Assembly: GCA_000733415.1 (NCBI GenBank)
Contig: KL662191.1
Location: forward strand, 2,405,195-2,413,150
Length of the DNA: 7,956 nucleotides
From: [Leptolyngbya] sp. JSC-1
Lineage (GTDB): Bacteria; Cyanobacteriota; Cyanobacteriia; Elainellales; Elainellaceae
Reading direction: 5' to 3'
The translations under genes and the position numbers were made by a program. Numbering within the stretch: the stretch's first letter is position 1; each line of letters starts with the position of its first letter. Under the pieces are notes generated by a model, which was not told the origin of the DNA, did not search any database, and saw only the letters and a list, made by a program, of their open reading frames with translations. This document shows, in pieces, positions 1-5,289 of this stretch.

Positions 1-188
1 CAACGAGTGATCGTTGAGGTATCGCGTCCTAAGCGTTGCGCTAATTCCTGTTGTTGCTTGACGGCTCCCACTTTGAGCCACCACAGCATTTGCAGTTTCT
101 CCTGATCCCGACTATCGCGGGCTTGCCGCATACTTTTCTCGAGATACTCGGCATCTTCGACAATCTCAATTTGAAAGGGGCGTGCCAT
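1..188 (-). CDS. IS630-type transposase, N-terminal part (runs off left edge)
   Basis: Reading leftwards from the ATG at 188, 62 codons stay open to the window edge, so only the N-terminus is present. The protein starts MARPFQIEIVEDAEYLEK and reaches a helix-turn-helix reading KQQQELAQRLGRDTSTITR (about residues 44-62). This is the N-terminal DNA-binding head I associate with IS630/Tc1-type transposases and related HTH proteins abundant in cyanobacteria; the head would bind the element's terminal repeats. The DDE catalytic domain, if present, lies outside the window, so whether the copy is intact cannot be judged. No clear Shine-Dalgarno precedes the ATG. The right end of the element should lie between 189 and about 350, but I could not define a terminal repeat. 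A stand-alone HTH regulator is the alternative. Confidence 0.75.
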   Translation of the reverse strand, partial: MARPFQIEIVEDAEYLEKSMRQARDSRDQEKLQMLWWLKVGAVKQQQELAQRLGRDTSTITR

Positions 189-260
189 ACTTCCAGCGCA
201 AGGACGTTTTTCCTACTAATTCTATGCAACTTCATGGAGAATTGGTATTAGCCCTGTTTC

Positions 261-299
261 GATTTAAGCCAATTGCTTAGCCAATTTGATTTAAGCCAA
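261..299. repeat. Direct repeat GATTTAAGCCAA, two copies
   Basis: GATTTAAGCCAA occurs at 261-272 and again at 288-299, with the related TTAGCCAATTT between them. The pair lies between the transposase start and the small ORF at 348. It could be transposase-binding subterminal sequence, an operator, or chance AT-rich similarity. Confidence 0.5.
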
Positions 300-347
300 G
301 CAGTAGGTCCTGAAGAATTAGGGTGTATTATGACTTGGAGATTTAAA

Positions 348-494
348 ATGACACACACTAGTGCAACAGCTTCGGCCCAGGTTCGTTCCAGCAGAATTCA
401 GGTTGAAGTCCGGGAGATTCCAGTTGTGAAACAACAGGCTACTCTCTCTCGCCATGATGTAGATAGTGACGGTGGCGACATCAGCAATGAGTAA
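348..494 (+). CDS. Small 48-residue protein of unknown function
   Basis: The ATG at 348 is preceded by GGAG at 337-340 with 7 bases spacing, a good ribosome binding site. The ORF ends at TAA 492-494 and is followed at 554-581 by a clear intrinsic terminator, so it behaves as a free-standing gene. An in-frame upstream ATG at 330 has no comparable site. The product has a Ser/Thr/Ala-rich start (MTHTSATASAQ), a basic/hydrophobic middle (SRIQVEVREIPVVKQQ) and an acidic end (HDVDSDGGDISNE, with Asp at 37, 39, 41 and 44). It has no Cys, no membrane segment and no signal peptide. I do not recognise it. The leader-plus-polar-tail shape resembles a modified-peptide precursor, and an oxygenase gene follows at 825, but no further evidence supports that. 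It could also be a chance ORF inside a small RNA or transposon remnant. Confidence 0.45.
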   Translation: MTHTSATASAQVRSSRIQVEVREIPVVKQQATLSRHDVDSDGGDISNE

Positions 495-542
495 ATTGCC
501 ATCGCGCACTGAAGCGTGCACGGGTTAAATTGCCAGTTTTGG

Positions 543-552
543 ATGTATACAT
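543..552. repeat. 10-base palindrome ATGTATACAT
   Basis: ATGTATACAT is a perfect 10-base palindrome immediately before the terminator stem. A role as a protein-binding site is possible but unsupported. Confidence 0.3.
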
Positions 553-553
553 G

Positions 554-581
554 AAGGGGGTAACAATCTTACCCCTTTTTT
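554..581 (+). terminator. Intrinsic terminator after the small ORF
   Basis: The stem is AAGGGGGTAA (554-563) against TTACCCCTTT (569-578), including one G-U pair. The loop is CAATC and the stem runs into a T run at 576-581. This is a textbook rho-independent terminator on the + strand, 60 bases after the stop of the 48-codon ORF. It separates that ORF from the oxygenase gene at 825. Confidence 0.8.
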
Positions 582-668
582 GGATTTCGCTCTGAAGCAT
601 GCAACTCAACTCGCCCATTGATGATGCGGTTCGCGAAGTGCGGAGCACAGATATACCTCAGTTCGGAT

Positions 669-712
669 TTGAGTGTACACCGTAATTCCTGTCAAGGGGT
701 TAGGGAGGAATC
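669..712. repeat. Degenerate copy of the dispersed repeat seen at 5111-5142
   Basis: Bases 669-684 match 5111-5126 at 14 of 16 positions (core GTGTA-ACCGTA), and both continue through CCT into TCAAGGGG. The following segment, read in reverse complement, is GATTCCTCCCTAACCCCTTG. That resembles the GATCCCCCTAATCCCCC end of the element at 4991-5104. The two loci therefore share one repeat family. Confidence 0.65.
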
Positions 713-723
713 AAAGCTCACCC

Positions 724-822
724 AATCATTAAGTTGGCTCACTAAATCATTAAATTGATCTACCTTAAGCAGCTAGACAGGTCGGAAAAATTTACATTAC
801 TATTGAAACTAGCTCTCATTAA
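724..822. repeat. TCATTAA repeats upstream of the oxygenase gene
   Basis: AATCATTAAGTTG (724-736) and AATCATTAAATTG (745-757) match at 12 of 13 positions and are offset by 21 bases, two helical turns. TCATTAAGT recurs at 816-824 directly before the ATG at 825. The phasing suggests a regulator-binding site for the downstream operon, by inference only. Confidence 0.4.
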
Positions 823-824
823 GT

Positions 825-1991
825 ATGGATGCTCTGCAATTTCTCTTGCACCCCTATGCCGTGGATGCCTTTTTAGCACACAACTGGACTAGTAAAGCAA
901 TTGCGATTTCTGCCAAGGGACAACACCGGTTTTCCCACCTGTTCTCCTGGGAGCAATTAAACGACTTGCTGAACTTTCACCAGTTCAACTATCCTGACCT
1001 GCGGCTCGCCTTGGATGAGAAGGTGCTAGAGGAATCAGAGAATGAACGTTTGACGCAATGGTGCCAACAGGGAGCGACGCTGATTTTAAATCAGGTACAC
1101 AAGCGGGTGCCGGCAATTGCCCAGTTTGCTGCTGAACTCCGACAAATTCTTGGCTTTGGTACCCAGGTGAATGCCTACAGCTCCTATCCAAATCGGCAGG
1201 GCTTTTCCTGTCACTACGATACGCACGAGGTGTTCATCCTGCAAATCGAAGGCAGTAAACAATGGTGTGTATTTCAGGATACACTCAAGTATCCCTTGCC
1301 GGAGCAAAAATCAGCCAGCCAGTCTGCACCGACCGATCCGCCCTATTTGACCTGTACCCTCCAGCCTGGAGATGTGCTGTATATCCCGCGCGGTCACTGG
1401 CACTATGCGGTAGCTTGCGAGTCGCCATCTCTGCATCTGACCTTGGGAATTCATGTCAAAACGGGCATTGATTGGCTGGAGTGGTTGGTGCAGGATCTGC
1501 GTCAGCAGGAGGAATGGCGCAAGAGTTTGCCGACTAAATGCGAAGCGACCTCAATGGGTCAGCATTTGACCAGCCTAGTCAAAGCATTGACCGATCAACT
1601 GCGAGAGCCGGATCTGGGTTATCGGTATCGCAGCTATCTGGATAGTTTAGGTCAACCCATCAAAAAATATGATTTTCCCCGTCAGGCTGGGTTTGATCAG
1701 TTTCCGCAGGGAGTAGACACCCAGTTTCGTTGCATACAGTTTCAGCCGATTCAGGTGATCGCACTGCCTGAGCAGGAAGGATTTCGTATCCTGGTGGCAG
1801 GCAAGGAAGTCGTTTTGAGAGGAGTCACCACAACCTTGGTAGAACATCTATTTCAGCCACAGCCATTTACGGGTCGAGACGTACTCGACTGGCTACCGGG
1901 CTATGACTGGGAAATCGATGTGATACCCTTGTTAGCTCACTTGATTGCAGAAGGCATTCTGTTTGTGGAGACAGGAGTTAGAGATGGCTAA
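825..1991 (+). CDS. JmjC/cupin Fe(II)/2-oxoglutarate-dependent oxygenase, 388 aa
   Basis: The protein fits the cupin_4/JmjC family of soluble oxygenases, which hydroxylate protein or peptide side chains using Fe(II), O2 and 2-oxoglutarate. The iron triad is visible as H130-x-D132 (SCHYDTHEVF) with the distal His at H204 (SLHLTLGIH). The strand GSKQWCVF (143-150) and the turn PGDVLYIPRGHWH (181-193) are typical of the fold. Residues about 215-388 form a C-terminal region ending in what looks like a winged-helix-like segment. That layout (JmjC, linker, winged helix) is known for ribosomal oxygenases such as E. coli YcfD/RoxA, which hydroxylates uL16. Whether this protein shares that substrate is not shown, and a RiPP-type or other protein substrate is possible. 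The start lacks a clear Shine-Dalgarno. The gene overlaps the next by 8 bases, so the two are probably co-transcribed and translationally coupled. Confidence 0.85.
   Translation: MDALQFLLHPYAVDAFLAHNWTSKAIAISAKGQHRFSHLFSWEQLNDLLNFHQFNYPDLRLALDEKVLEESENERLTQWCQQGATLILNQVHKRVPAIAQFAAELRQILGFGTQVNAYSSYPNRQGFSCHYDTHEVFILQIEGSKQWCVFQDTLKYPLPEQKSASQSAPTDPPYLTCTLQPGDVLYIPRGHWHYAVACESPSLHLTLGIHVKTGIDWLEWLVQDLRQQEEWRKSLPTKCEATSMGQHLTSLVKALTDQLREPDLGYRYRSYLDSLGQPIKKYDFPRQAGFDQFPQGVDTQFRCIQFQPIQVIALPEQEGFRILVAGKEVVLRGVTTTLVEHLFQPQPFTGRDVLDWLPGYDWEIDVIPLLAHLIAEGILFVETGVRDG
1973..1977 (+). promoter_or_regulatory. Ribosome binding site AGGAG that sets the start of the Suc_Fer gene
   Basis: AGGAG lies 6 bases before the ATG at 1984, inside the end of the oxygenase gene. 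This favours ATG 1984 over the upstream in-frame start at 1945, which would add 13 residues and enlarge the overlap. Confidence 0.75.
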
Positions 1992-2988
1992 GTTTTTTTG
2001 TGCAGAGGCGTCCCGACAGGCCAACGAAGACATCATCGGTAGCGGCACCCCCTATGCCACCTACGTGTTAATTGAGTGTCCGATGCCTTGGGCATTTGAG
2101 GCGATGGATTCAGCCGCAGTTCCCAAAAACCTGCGAGATTTAGAGCAGGCGGTCCGGCAGGCCAAATTATCGGTGCGCTTTCTTCTGATCGCGCCCCAGC
2201 AACGAAAACAAACACCGCAAACGAAACTGATCATCTATCAGCAAGAACACCAACCCTTTGTAGGCGGTTACCGGCGCTCGGAATGGGATGTTGATCAGAT
2301 TGAGCAGGTGGCGGATATCGTCAAACGCTATCTGGCTGGTGAACTAAATTTAACTGGCAGCCTGCAAGACAACATTCAGGATATTTTGGTTTGTACCCAC
2401 GGGATGCATGACCAATGTTGTGCCAAATATGGTTTACCCTTTTATCGACAGGCACTTGCCACCGTCTCAGAACTAAAACTCGACTCGTCGGTCCGCGTTT
2501 GGAAAACCAGCCACTTTGGCGGCCATCGATTCGCACCCACCGCAATTGTTCTACCCGATGGTCGATACTACGGTGCCCTCAATCCCTCATCGTTACGAGT
2601 GATTCTCACCCGCACAGGCGATATTCAGACCTTGCACTCGGTTTATCGCGGTTGGGGCATCTTACCCACCCCCTTACAGGTATTAGAACGAGAACTAATG
2701 CTGAAATGCGGTTGGGATTGGTTTAATTACAAGCTCAGCCACACTATTTTGCAACAAAGCGAGAAGCAAGATTGGATGCAGGTAGAATTATCGGTTGAAC
2801 AACCGGATGGCACCATTTACACCTACCGAGCCGAACTGACTCCCGATCAGAAGCAAACGCTCTGTCTCAAAGGGTCCTGCAATGCCTCGAACGCATCAAA
2901 ATTCGTTAAATATCGAGTCGATCAGCTTCACTTGCGCACTGTCCTGCGGCCAGAAGAATTCATCAAACCAATTCGCTTGAGCGCATGA
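1984..2988 (+). CDS. Sucrase/ferredoxin-like (Suc_Fer, PF06999) family protein, 334 aa
   Basis: The protein has the thioredoxin-like ferredoxin layout of the Suc_Fer family. The N-terminal half carries ECPMPWAFEA (31-40). The centre carries CTHGMHDQCC (C137, H139, C145, C146) and, after a short spacer, HFGGHRFAPT (H177, H181) followed by LPDGRYYG. In the characterised member, yeast Apd1, a [2Fe-2S] cluster is held by two Cys and by two His spaced four apart in an HxGGH motif. C137, C145 or C146, H177 and H181 are the matching candidates here. The predicted protein is soluble and cytoplasmic, probably redox-active; the physiological partner is unknown. Its start overlaps the stop of the oxygenase gene, so it may supply electrons or protect iron for that enzyme (inference). 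The length is normal for the family. Confidence 0.85.
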   Translation: MAKFFCAEASRQANEDIIGSGTPYATYVLIECPMPWAFEAMDSAAVPKNLRDLEQAVRQAKLSVRFLLIAPQQRKQTPQTKLIIYQQEHQPFVGGYRRSEWDVDQIEQVADIVKRYLAGELNLTGSLQDNIQDILVCTHGMHDQCCAKYGLPFYRQALATVSELKLDSSVRVWKTSHFGGHRFAPTAIVLPDGRYYGALNPSSLRVILTRTGDIQTLHSVYRGWGILPTPLQVLERELMLKCGWDWFNYKLSHTILQQSEKQDWMQVELSVEQPDGTIYTYRAELTPDQKQTLCLKGSCNASNASKFVKYRVDQLHLRTVLRPEEFIKPIRLSA

Positions 2989-3010
2989 CCAAACTCTCTA
3001 ACAAAAATAT

Positions 3011-3154
3011 CTCCTCACTCCTCACTCCTCACTCCTCACTCCTCACTCCTCACTCCTCACTCCTCACTCCTCACTCCTCACTCCTCACTCCTCACTCCTC
3101 ACTCCTCACTCCTCACTCCTCACTCCTCACTCCTCACTCCTCACTCCTCACTCC
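3011..3154. repeat. Heptanucleotide tandem repeat (CTCCTCA), 20 full copies plus 4 bases
   Basis: Twenty uninterrupted copies of CTCCTCA occupy 3011-3150, followed by CTCC, with no substitutions. Perfect heptamer arrays (short tandemly repeated repetitive sequences) are a known feature of filamentous cyanobacteria. The array fills the space between the convergent Suc_Fer and GNAT genes. It has no stop in any + frame. Because the unit length is 1 modulo 3, the minus strand has TGA in every frame every 21 bases. Perfect identity implies recent slippage expansion. Confidence 0.97.
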
Positions 3155-3176
3155 CGACCCCTATCCTCAAACACCA

Positions 3177-3659
3177 TCAACCTGCTTCACCATTCAAATT
3201 CAAGTCCATAAACCGATGAGGAGTACCCAAGTAATTCACCGTTTCTGCTCGTGCTACAAAGCCAAATCGTTGGTAGAAGCGAATCACCGAGGCGCGAGCC
3301 ATCACCCTGAGTTGGGAGAAGGACTGTTCTTTTGCCAGTTCAATCAAATGCTGAATCAGGGCAGAACCAATGCCTTGATGTTGAAATTCTGGCAGTACGG
3401 CTACATAGGCAATGCTGCCAACTCCAGGAGATAACTCGCGTAGGCGGGCCGAGCCAATAACCGGTTGAAGCAGAGACTGAGAAGCCGAAACAGCCGGATC
3501 TGAATTTACCGCAATCACATGCAGAGCATTGCCATCATAGCGATCTGATTCTGTTCCCCGTGGCATCCCCAGGGGCTTTCGGAGTACTAGCCACCGTTGG
3601 TGCAACATCGCTGCCAATTCTGGTTCGGTTTTGACCACTCGAATCGTCAGATTTTTCAT
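3177..3659 (-). CDS. GNAT family N-acetyltransferase, 160 aa
   Basis: This is a single-domain GCN5-related acetyltransferase, which transfers an acetyl group from acetyl-CoA to an unidentified amine substrate. The acetyl-CoA-binding motif A is at residues 84-110: strand AYVAVLP, then QHQGIG (Q93, G96, G98) and the helix SALIQHLIELAK. Motif B follows with the typical RFYQRFGF (127-134), which includes the frequently catalytic Tyr129. The N-terminal segment VLRKPLGMPRGTESDRYD (25-42) probably helps form the acceptor site. The ATG at 3659 is preferred; the frame could extend two codons to a TTG at 3665. No strong Shine-Dalgarno is seen. It lies downstream of exbD on the same strand but is separated by 166 bases with hairpins, so it probably has its own promoter in the AT-rich stretch at 3692-3722. 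Substrate unknown. Confidence 0.85.
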   Translation of the reverse strand: MKNLTIRVVKTEPELAAMLHQRWLVLRKPLGMPRGTESDRYDGNALHVIAVNSDPAVSASQSLLQPVIGSARLRELSPGVGSIAYVAVLPEFQHQGIGSALIQHLIELAKEQSFSQLRVMARASVIRFYQRFGFVARAETVNYLGTPHRFMDLNLNGEAG

Positions 3660-3691
3660 CACCAATTGGTCGCTTGGGAACTACTTATCTG

Positions 3692-3722
3692 GATATATTC
3701 TAGATATATATTCTCGATATAT
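3692..3722. promoter_or_regulatory. Triple GATATAT direct repeats upstream of the GNAT gene
   Basis: GATATAT occurs at 3692-3698, 3703-3709 and 3716-3722, separated by 4 and 6 bases, in a TA-rich stretch just upstream of the GNAT start on the minus strand. On the minus strand several TATA-type -10 hexamers are possible. This is the likely promoter region of the GNAT gene and a possible operator. Confidence 0.35.
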
Positions 3723-3746
3723 ACAGCCTTTTTCAGGCTGGTTACG

Positions 3747-3780
3747 AAAAACGGGGTGCCAGCGCCCCTGCGTGGGGGCG
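3747..3780 (-). terminator. GC-rich hairpins with T run downstream of exbD
   Basis: On the minus strand, after the exbD stop, CGCCCC (3780-3775) can pair with GGGGCG (3768-3763). Alternatively the same GGGG (3768-3765) can pair with CCCC (3756-3753), which is followed by GTTTTT (3752-3747). The second form is a short terminator-like hairpin with a T tract. The inverted repeat CAGCCT/AGGCTG (3724-3740) lies just beyond. The likely role is to end the exbBD transcript. Confidence 0.45.
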
Positions 3781-3825
3781 AAGCCTCCACACTCCCTATA
3801 CCTCACATGAGTGAAAAACGCTGTA

Positions 3826-4251
3826 TTACTGGGTTGCCACTCCAATCTTCACGCCCTCAATCGAGCGGAGCTGATCCATCACTGCAATCACCCGGCCATA
3901 GTTTACCTCTACATCGCCGCTAATCACTACAAAGGCGGTGGGACTGTCTCCCTTGATCGCACGAATCGCTGTTGGTAATTGCTCAACTACGATCGGCTGT
4001 TGGTTGAGGGCAATGTCTCCGTCAGGGCTAATGGTAATGTTGATTTCGCTCTCGGTTTGGGTGCCGGCAGTGGAAGCTTCGGGTAAGTTGATATCCAAAC
4101 CTTGGGGGCGAGAGAGATAAAGACTAGCCATCATAAAAAAGGTCAGCAGCGCAAATACTACATCGATCATCGGCACGATGTTAATCTGCGGCATTTCATC
4201 GCCATCATCGTCAGGAACGTGCATAGGGTTTGACTCCATGTTCAGCTTCAT
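3826..4251 (-). CDS. exbD: ExbD/TolR family biopolymer transport protein, 141 aa
   Basis: ExbD works with ExbB in the inner membrane to turn the proton gradient into motion of TonB, which powers TonB-dependent outer-membrane receptors. A short cytoplasmic N-terminus leads to one membrane segment at about 24-46 (INIVPMIDVVFALLTFF). Asp30 in PMID matches the essential proton-carrying Asp25 of E. coli ExbD. The periplasmic domain follows from about 50 (GLDINLPEAS) to the end, including GDVEVNYGRVIAVMDQLRS. The start is uncertain. ATG 4251 gives a family-like beginning but no ribosome site and a 41-base overlap with exbB. ATG 4224 (132 aa) has GGAG 9 bases upstream. Both keep all functional parts. 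Close overlap with exbB indicates one operon. Confidence 0.9.
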   Translation of the reverse strand: MKLNMESNPMHVPDDDGDEMPQINIVPMIDVVFALLTFFMMASLYLSRPQGLDINLPEASTAGTQTESEINITISPDGDIALNQQPIVVEQLPTAIRAIKGDSPTAFVVISGDVEVNYGRVIAVMDQLRSIEGVKIGVATQ

Positions 4252-4864
4252 AGCGGGCTAAATGCAGCATTTCTATTTGACTACCATATTCGCGAATCAA
4301 AGCGAGTTGACGGCGGTAGAAACCGCGAAATGCAGTTGCGAATATTAGTGTGAACACGGCAACCGTAATTCCAGAAGCCGTTGAAACCAGAGCTTCGCTG
4401 ATCCCGGTTGTGACATTGCCAGCATTTTGGGTGCCGATGTTGCCCAAATTTACCGAAGCAAAGGAGCGAATCAATCCCAACACCGTTCCCAGTAACCCCA
4501 ACAAGGGCGAAGCTGTGATAATAATGTCAAAAACTGTATTGAACCGCCGCAAAATCGGAATTTCTGCCTGAGTTGCGCCTTCGAGGGCGAGGCGAAACAC
4601 ATTAGGGGACGGGTTTTCTAGCGTCAGGGCTTCCAAAAAAATACGGGAGATTGGTAAATCAATGGCTTGCCTGAGCTGTAAGATTGCTGCTTCTGGATCG
4701 TGCTGATAAATTTTGAGCACCTCACGGGCAACCTGCCGCTGCCGCCGATTCAACCTTGTCCAGAAGGCGATTCGTTCCACAATTAAAGCAGTGGACAGGA
4801 TAGAAAATCCCAGTAAGGGATACATCACGACTCCACCGGCTGCAAATATCTCTCCAATTCGCAT
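4211..4864 (-). CDS. exbB: ExbB/TolQ/MotA-type proton channel protein, 217 aa
   Basis: This is the proton-channel scaffold of the TonB energising complex. The first membrane helix is at about 9-29 (AGGVVMYPLLGFSILS). A cytoplasmic loop (35-110) is followed by paired helices at about 112-134 (ITASPLLGLLGTVLGLI) and 157-180 (ALVSTASGITVAVFTLIF). The motifs SPLLGLLGTVLG and the Thr/Ser-rich third helix are hallmarks of the MotA/TolQ/ExbB family. A C-terminal cytoplasmic tail ends in the overlap with exbD. I chose ATG 4864 because it places the protein start just before helix 1, as in relatives. A TTG at 4891 would add nine residues, but a -10-like element at 4909-4914 would then leave almost no leader. 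TolQ is the alternative name; the adjacent tonB-like gene favours ExbB. Confidence 0.9.
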   Translation of the reverse strand: MRIGEIFAAGGVVMYPLLGFSILSTALIVERIAFWTRLNRRQRQVAREVLKIYQHDPEAAILQLRQAIDLPISRIFLEALTLENPSPNVFRLALEGATQAEIPILRRFNTVFDIIITASPLLGLLGTVLGLIRSFASVNLGNIGTQNAGNVTTGISEALVSTASGITVAVFTLIFATAFRGFYRRQLALIREYGSQIEMLHLARYEAEHGVKPYARS

Positions 4865-4908
4865 GATCAACCGCTCTAGAGCTTCTTGCAAATGATTCGC
4901 ATAATGTC

Positions 4909-4914
4909 ACTATA
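4909..4914 (-). promoter_or_regulatory. Possible -10 element of the exbBD operon
   Basis: The minus strand reads CTAGTATAGTGAC, containing TATAGT, about 45 bases upstream of the exbB ATG. No matching -35 hexamer was found at 16-18 bases spacing. No convincing Fur box was recognised in the exbB-tonB interval. Confidence 0.3.
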
Positions 4915-4934
4915 CTAGAGAGAAGTCAGTTTGA

Positions 4935-4952
4935 GGAGTCAGGAGTCAGGAG
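4935..4952. repeat. Short heptamer array GGAGTCA, 2.6 copies
   Basis: GGAGTCA occurs at 4935-4941 and 4942-4948, followed by GGAG, and is preceded by a T-G-A-rich lead-in. The unit resembles the reverse complement of the large array at 3011-3154 (TGAGGAG). It looks like a small member of the same class of cyanobacterial heptamer repeats. Confidence 0.7.
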
Positions 4953-4990
4953 ATCGAACATGAATTCGTTTGGATCACTAGCCTGGGGTT

Positions 4991-5104
4991 GATCCCCCTA
5001 ATCCCCCTTATTAAGGGGGACTTCAATCCCCGGTTGGTATGGGCTGATTGGTATGGGCTGCGCCTACGGTTCCCCCCTTTGGGTAAGGGGGGGCAGGGGG
5101 GATC
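4991..5104. repeat. 114-base inverted-repeat element with C/G runs (MITE-like)
   Basis: The left end is GATCCCCCTAATCCCCC followed by TTATTAAGGGGGA. The right end, read in reverse complement, is GATCCCCCCTGCCCCCCC followed by TTACCCAAAGGGGGGA. The ends are thus imperfect inverted repeats, each with its own internal hairpin (5002-5020 and 5071-5093). No ORF of note lies inside. Elements of this CCCCCT/AGGGGG type are common between cyanobacterial genes. It sits between the divergent exbB and tonB genes. Confidence 0.7.
5034..5060. repeat. Tandem duplication of TTGGTATGGGCTG
   Basis: TTGGTATGGGCTG occurs at 5034-5046 and 5048-5060, identical over 13 bases and separated by one A. The duplication lies in the middle of the inverted-repeat element and suggests a local slippage duplication. 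Confidence 0.85.
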
Positions 5105-5110
5105 TTCGAC

Positions 5111-5142
5111 TTGTGTGTATACCGTAGCCTTATCAAGGGGGA
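5111..5142. repeat. Second copy of the dispersed repeat of 669-712
   Basis: TTGTGTGTATACCGTA (5111-5126) is followed by CCT and TCAAGGGGGA. It matches the 669-699 segment and directly adjoins the right end of the 114-base element. It may be a flanking module of the same repeat family. Confidence 0.6.
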
Positions 5143-5289
5143 TTTCCAACCATGCTATTCTTTCAGCGGAACCTTGAAGAGTAGAGTTGCAAAGCAGTGC
5201 CACGAAAACCTGTGACGAATGCTTTGAAATATATTGAAATCTAAAAAAGAATCTCAAGAAATAGTTGCAATAACAAGAAAAATGTCACC
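5143..5289. other. AT-rich leader region of the tonB-like gene
   Basis: No gene was found. The last 75 bases are AT-rich and contain TTGAAA at two places (about 5223 and 5235), possible -35 elements, but no confident -10 partner. The ribosome binding site before ATG 5290 is weak (only an AAGAAAAA-type purine run). Confidence 0.3.

Larger units (their letters stand above)
582..824. other. Intergenic region before the oxygenase gene
   Basis: No coding sequence was found here. The region holds a degenerate dispersed repeat (669-712) and a set of TCATTAA repeats (726-822). No convincing -35/-10 pair could be assigned for the gene at 825; the final 45 bases are AT-rich and contain no clear Shine-Dalgarno. 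Confidence 0.5.

Noticed and set aside
318..521. 67-codon minus-strand ORF opposite the small gene
   Set aside because: It runs antisense to the ORF that has a ribosome site and a matching terminator, and it shows no such signals itself.
3011..3154. CRISPR array
   Set aside because: Units are 7 bases with no spacers, so it is a simple tandem repeat.
2985..3434. 149-codon + strand ORF with LLTPHSS repeats whose ATG overlaps the Suc_Fer stop
   Set aside because: The repeat peptide is just the heptamer array read through, since it has no + strand stops. The remainder is antisense to the well-supported GNAT gene.
4892..4910. Fur-box-like AT-rich sequence near the exbB start
   Set aside because: AATGATTCGCATAATG has only partial resemblance to the GATAAT hexamer pattern and fails the symmetric 7-1-7 arrangement.
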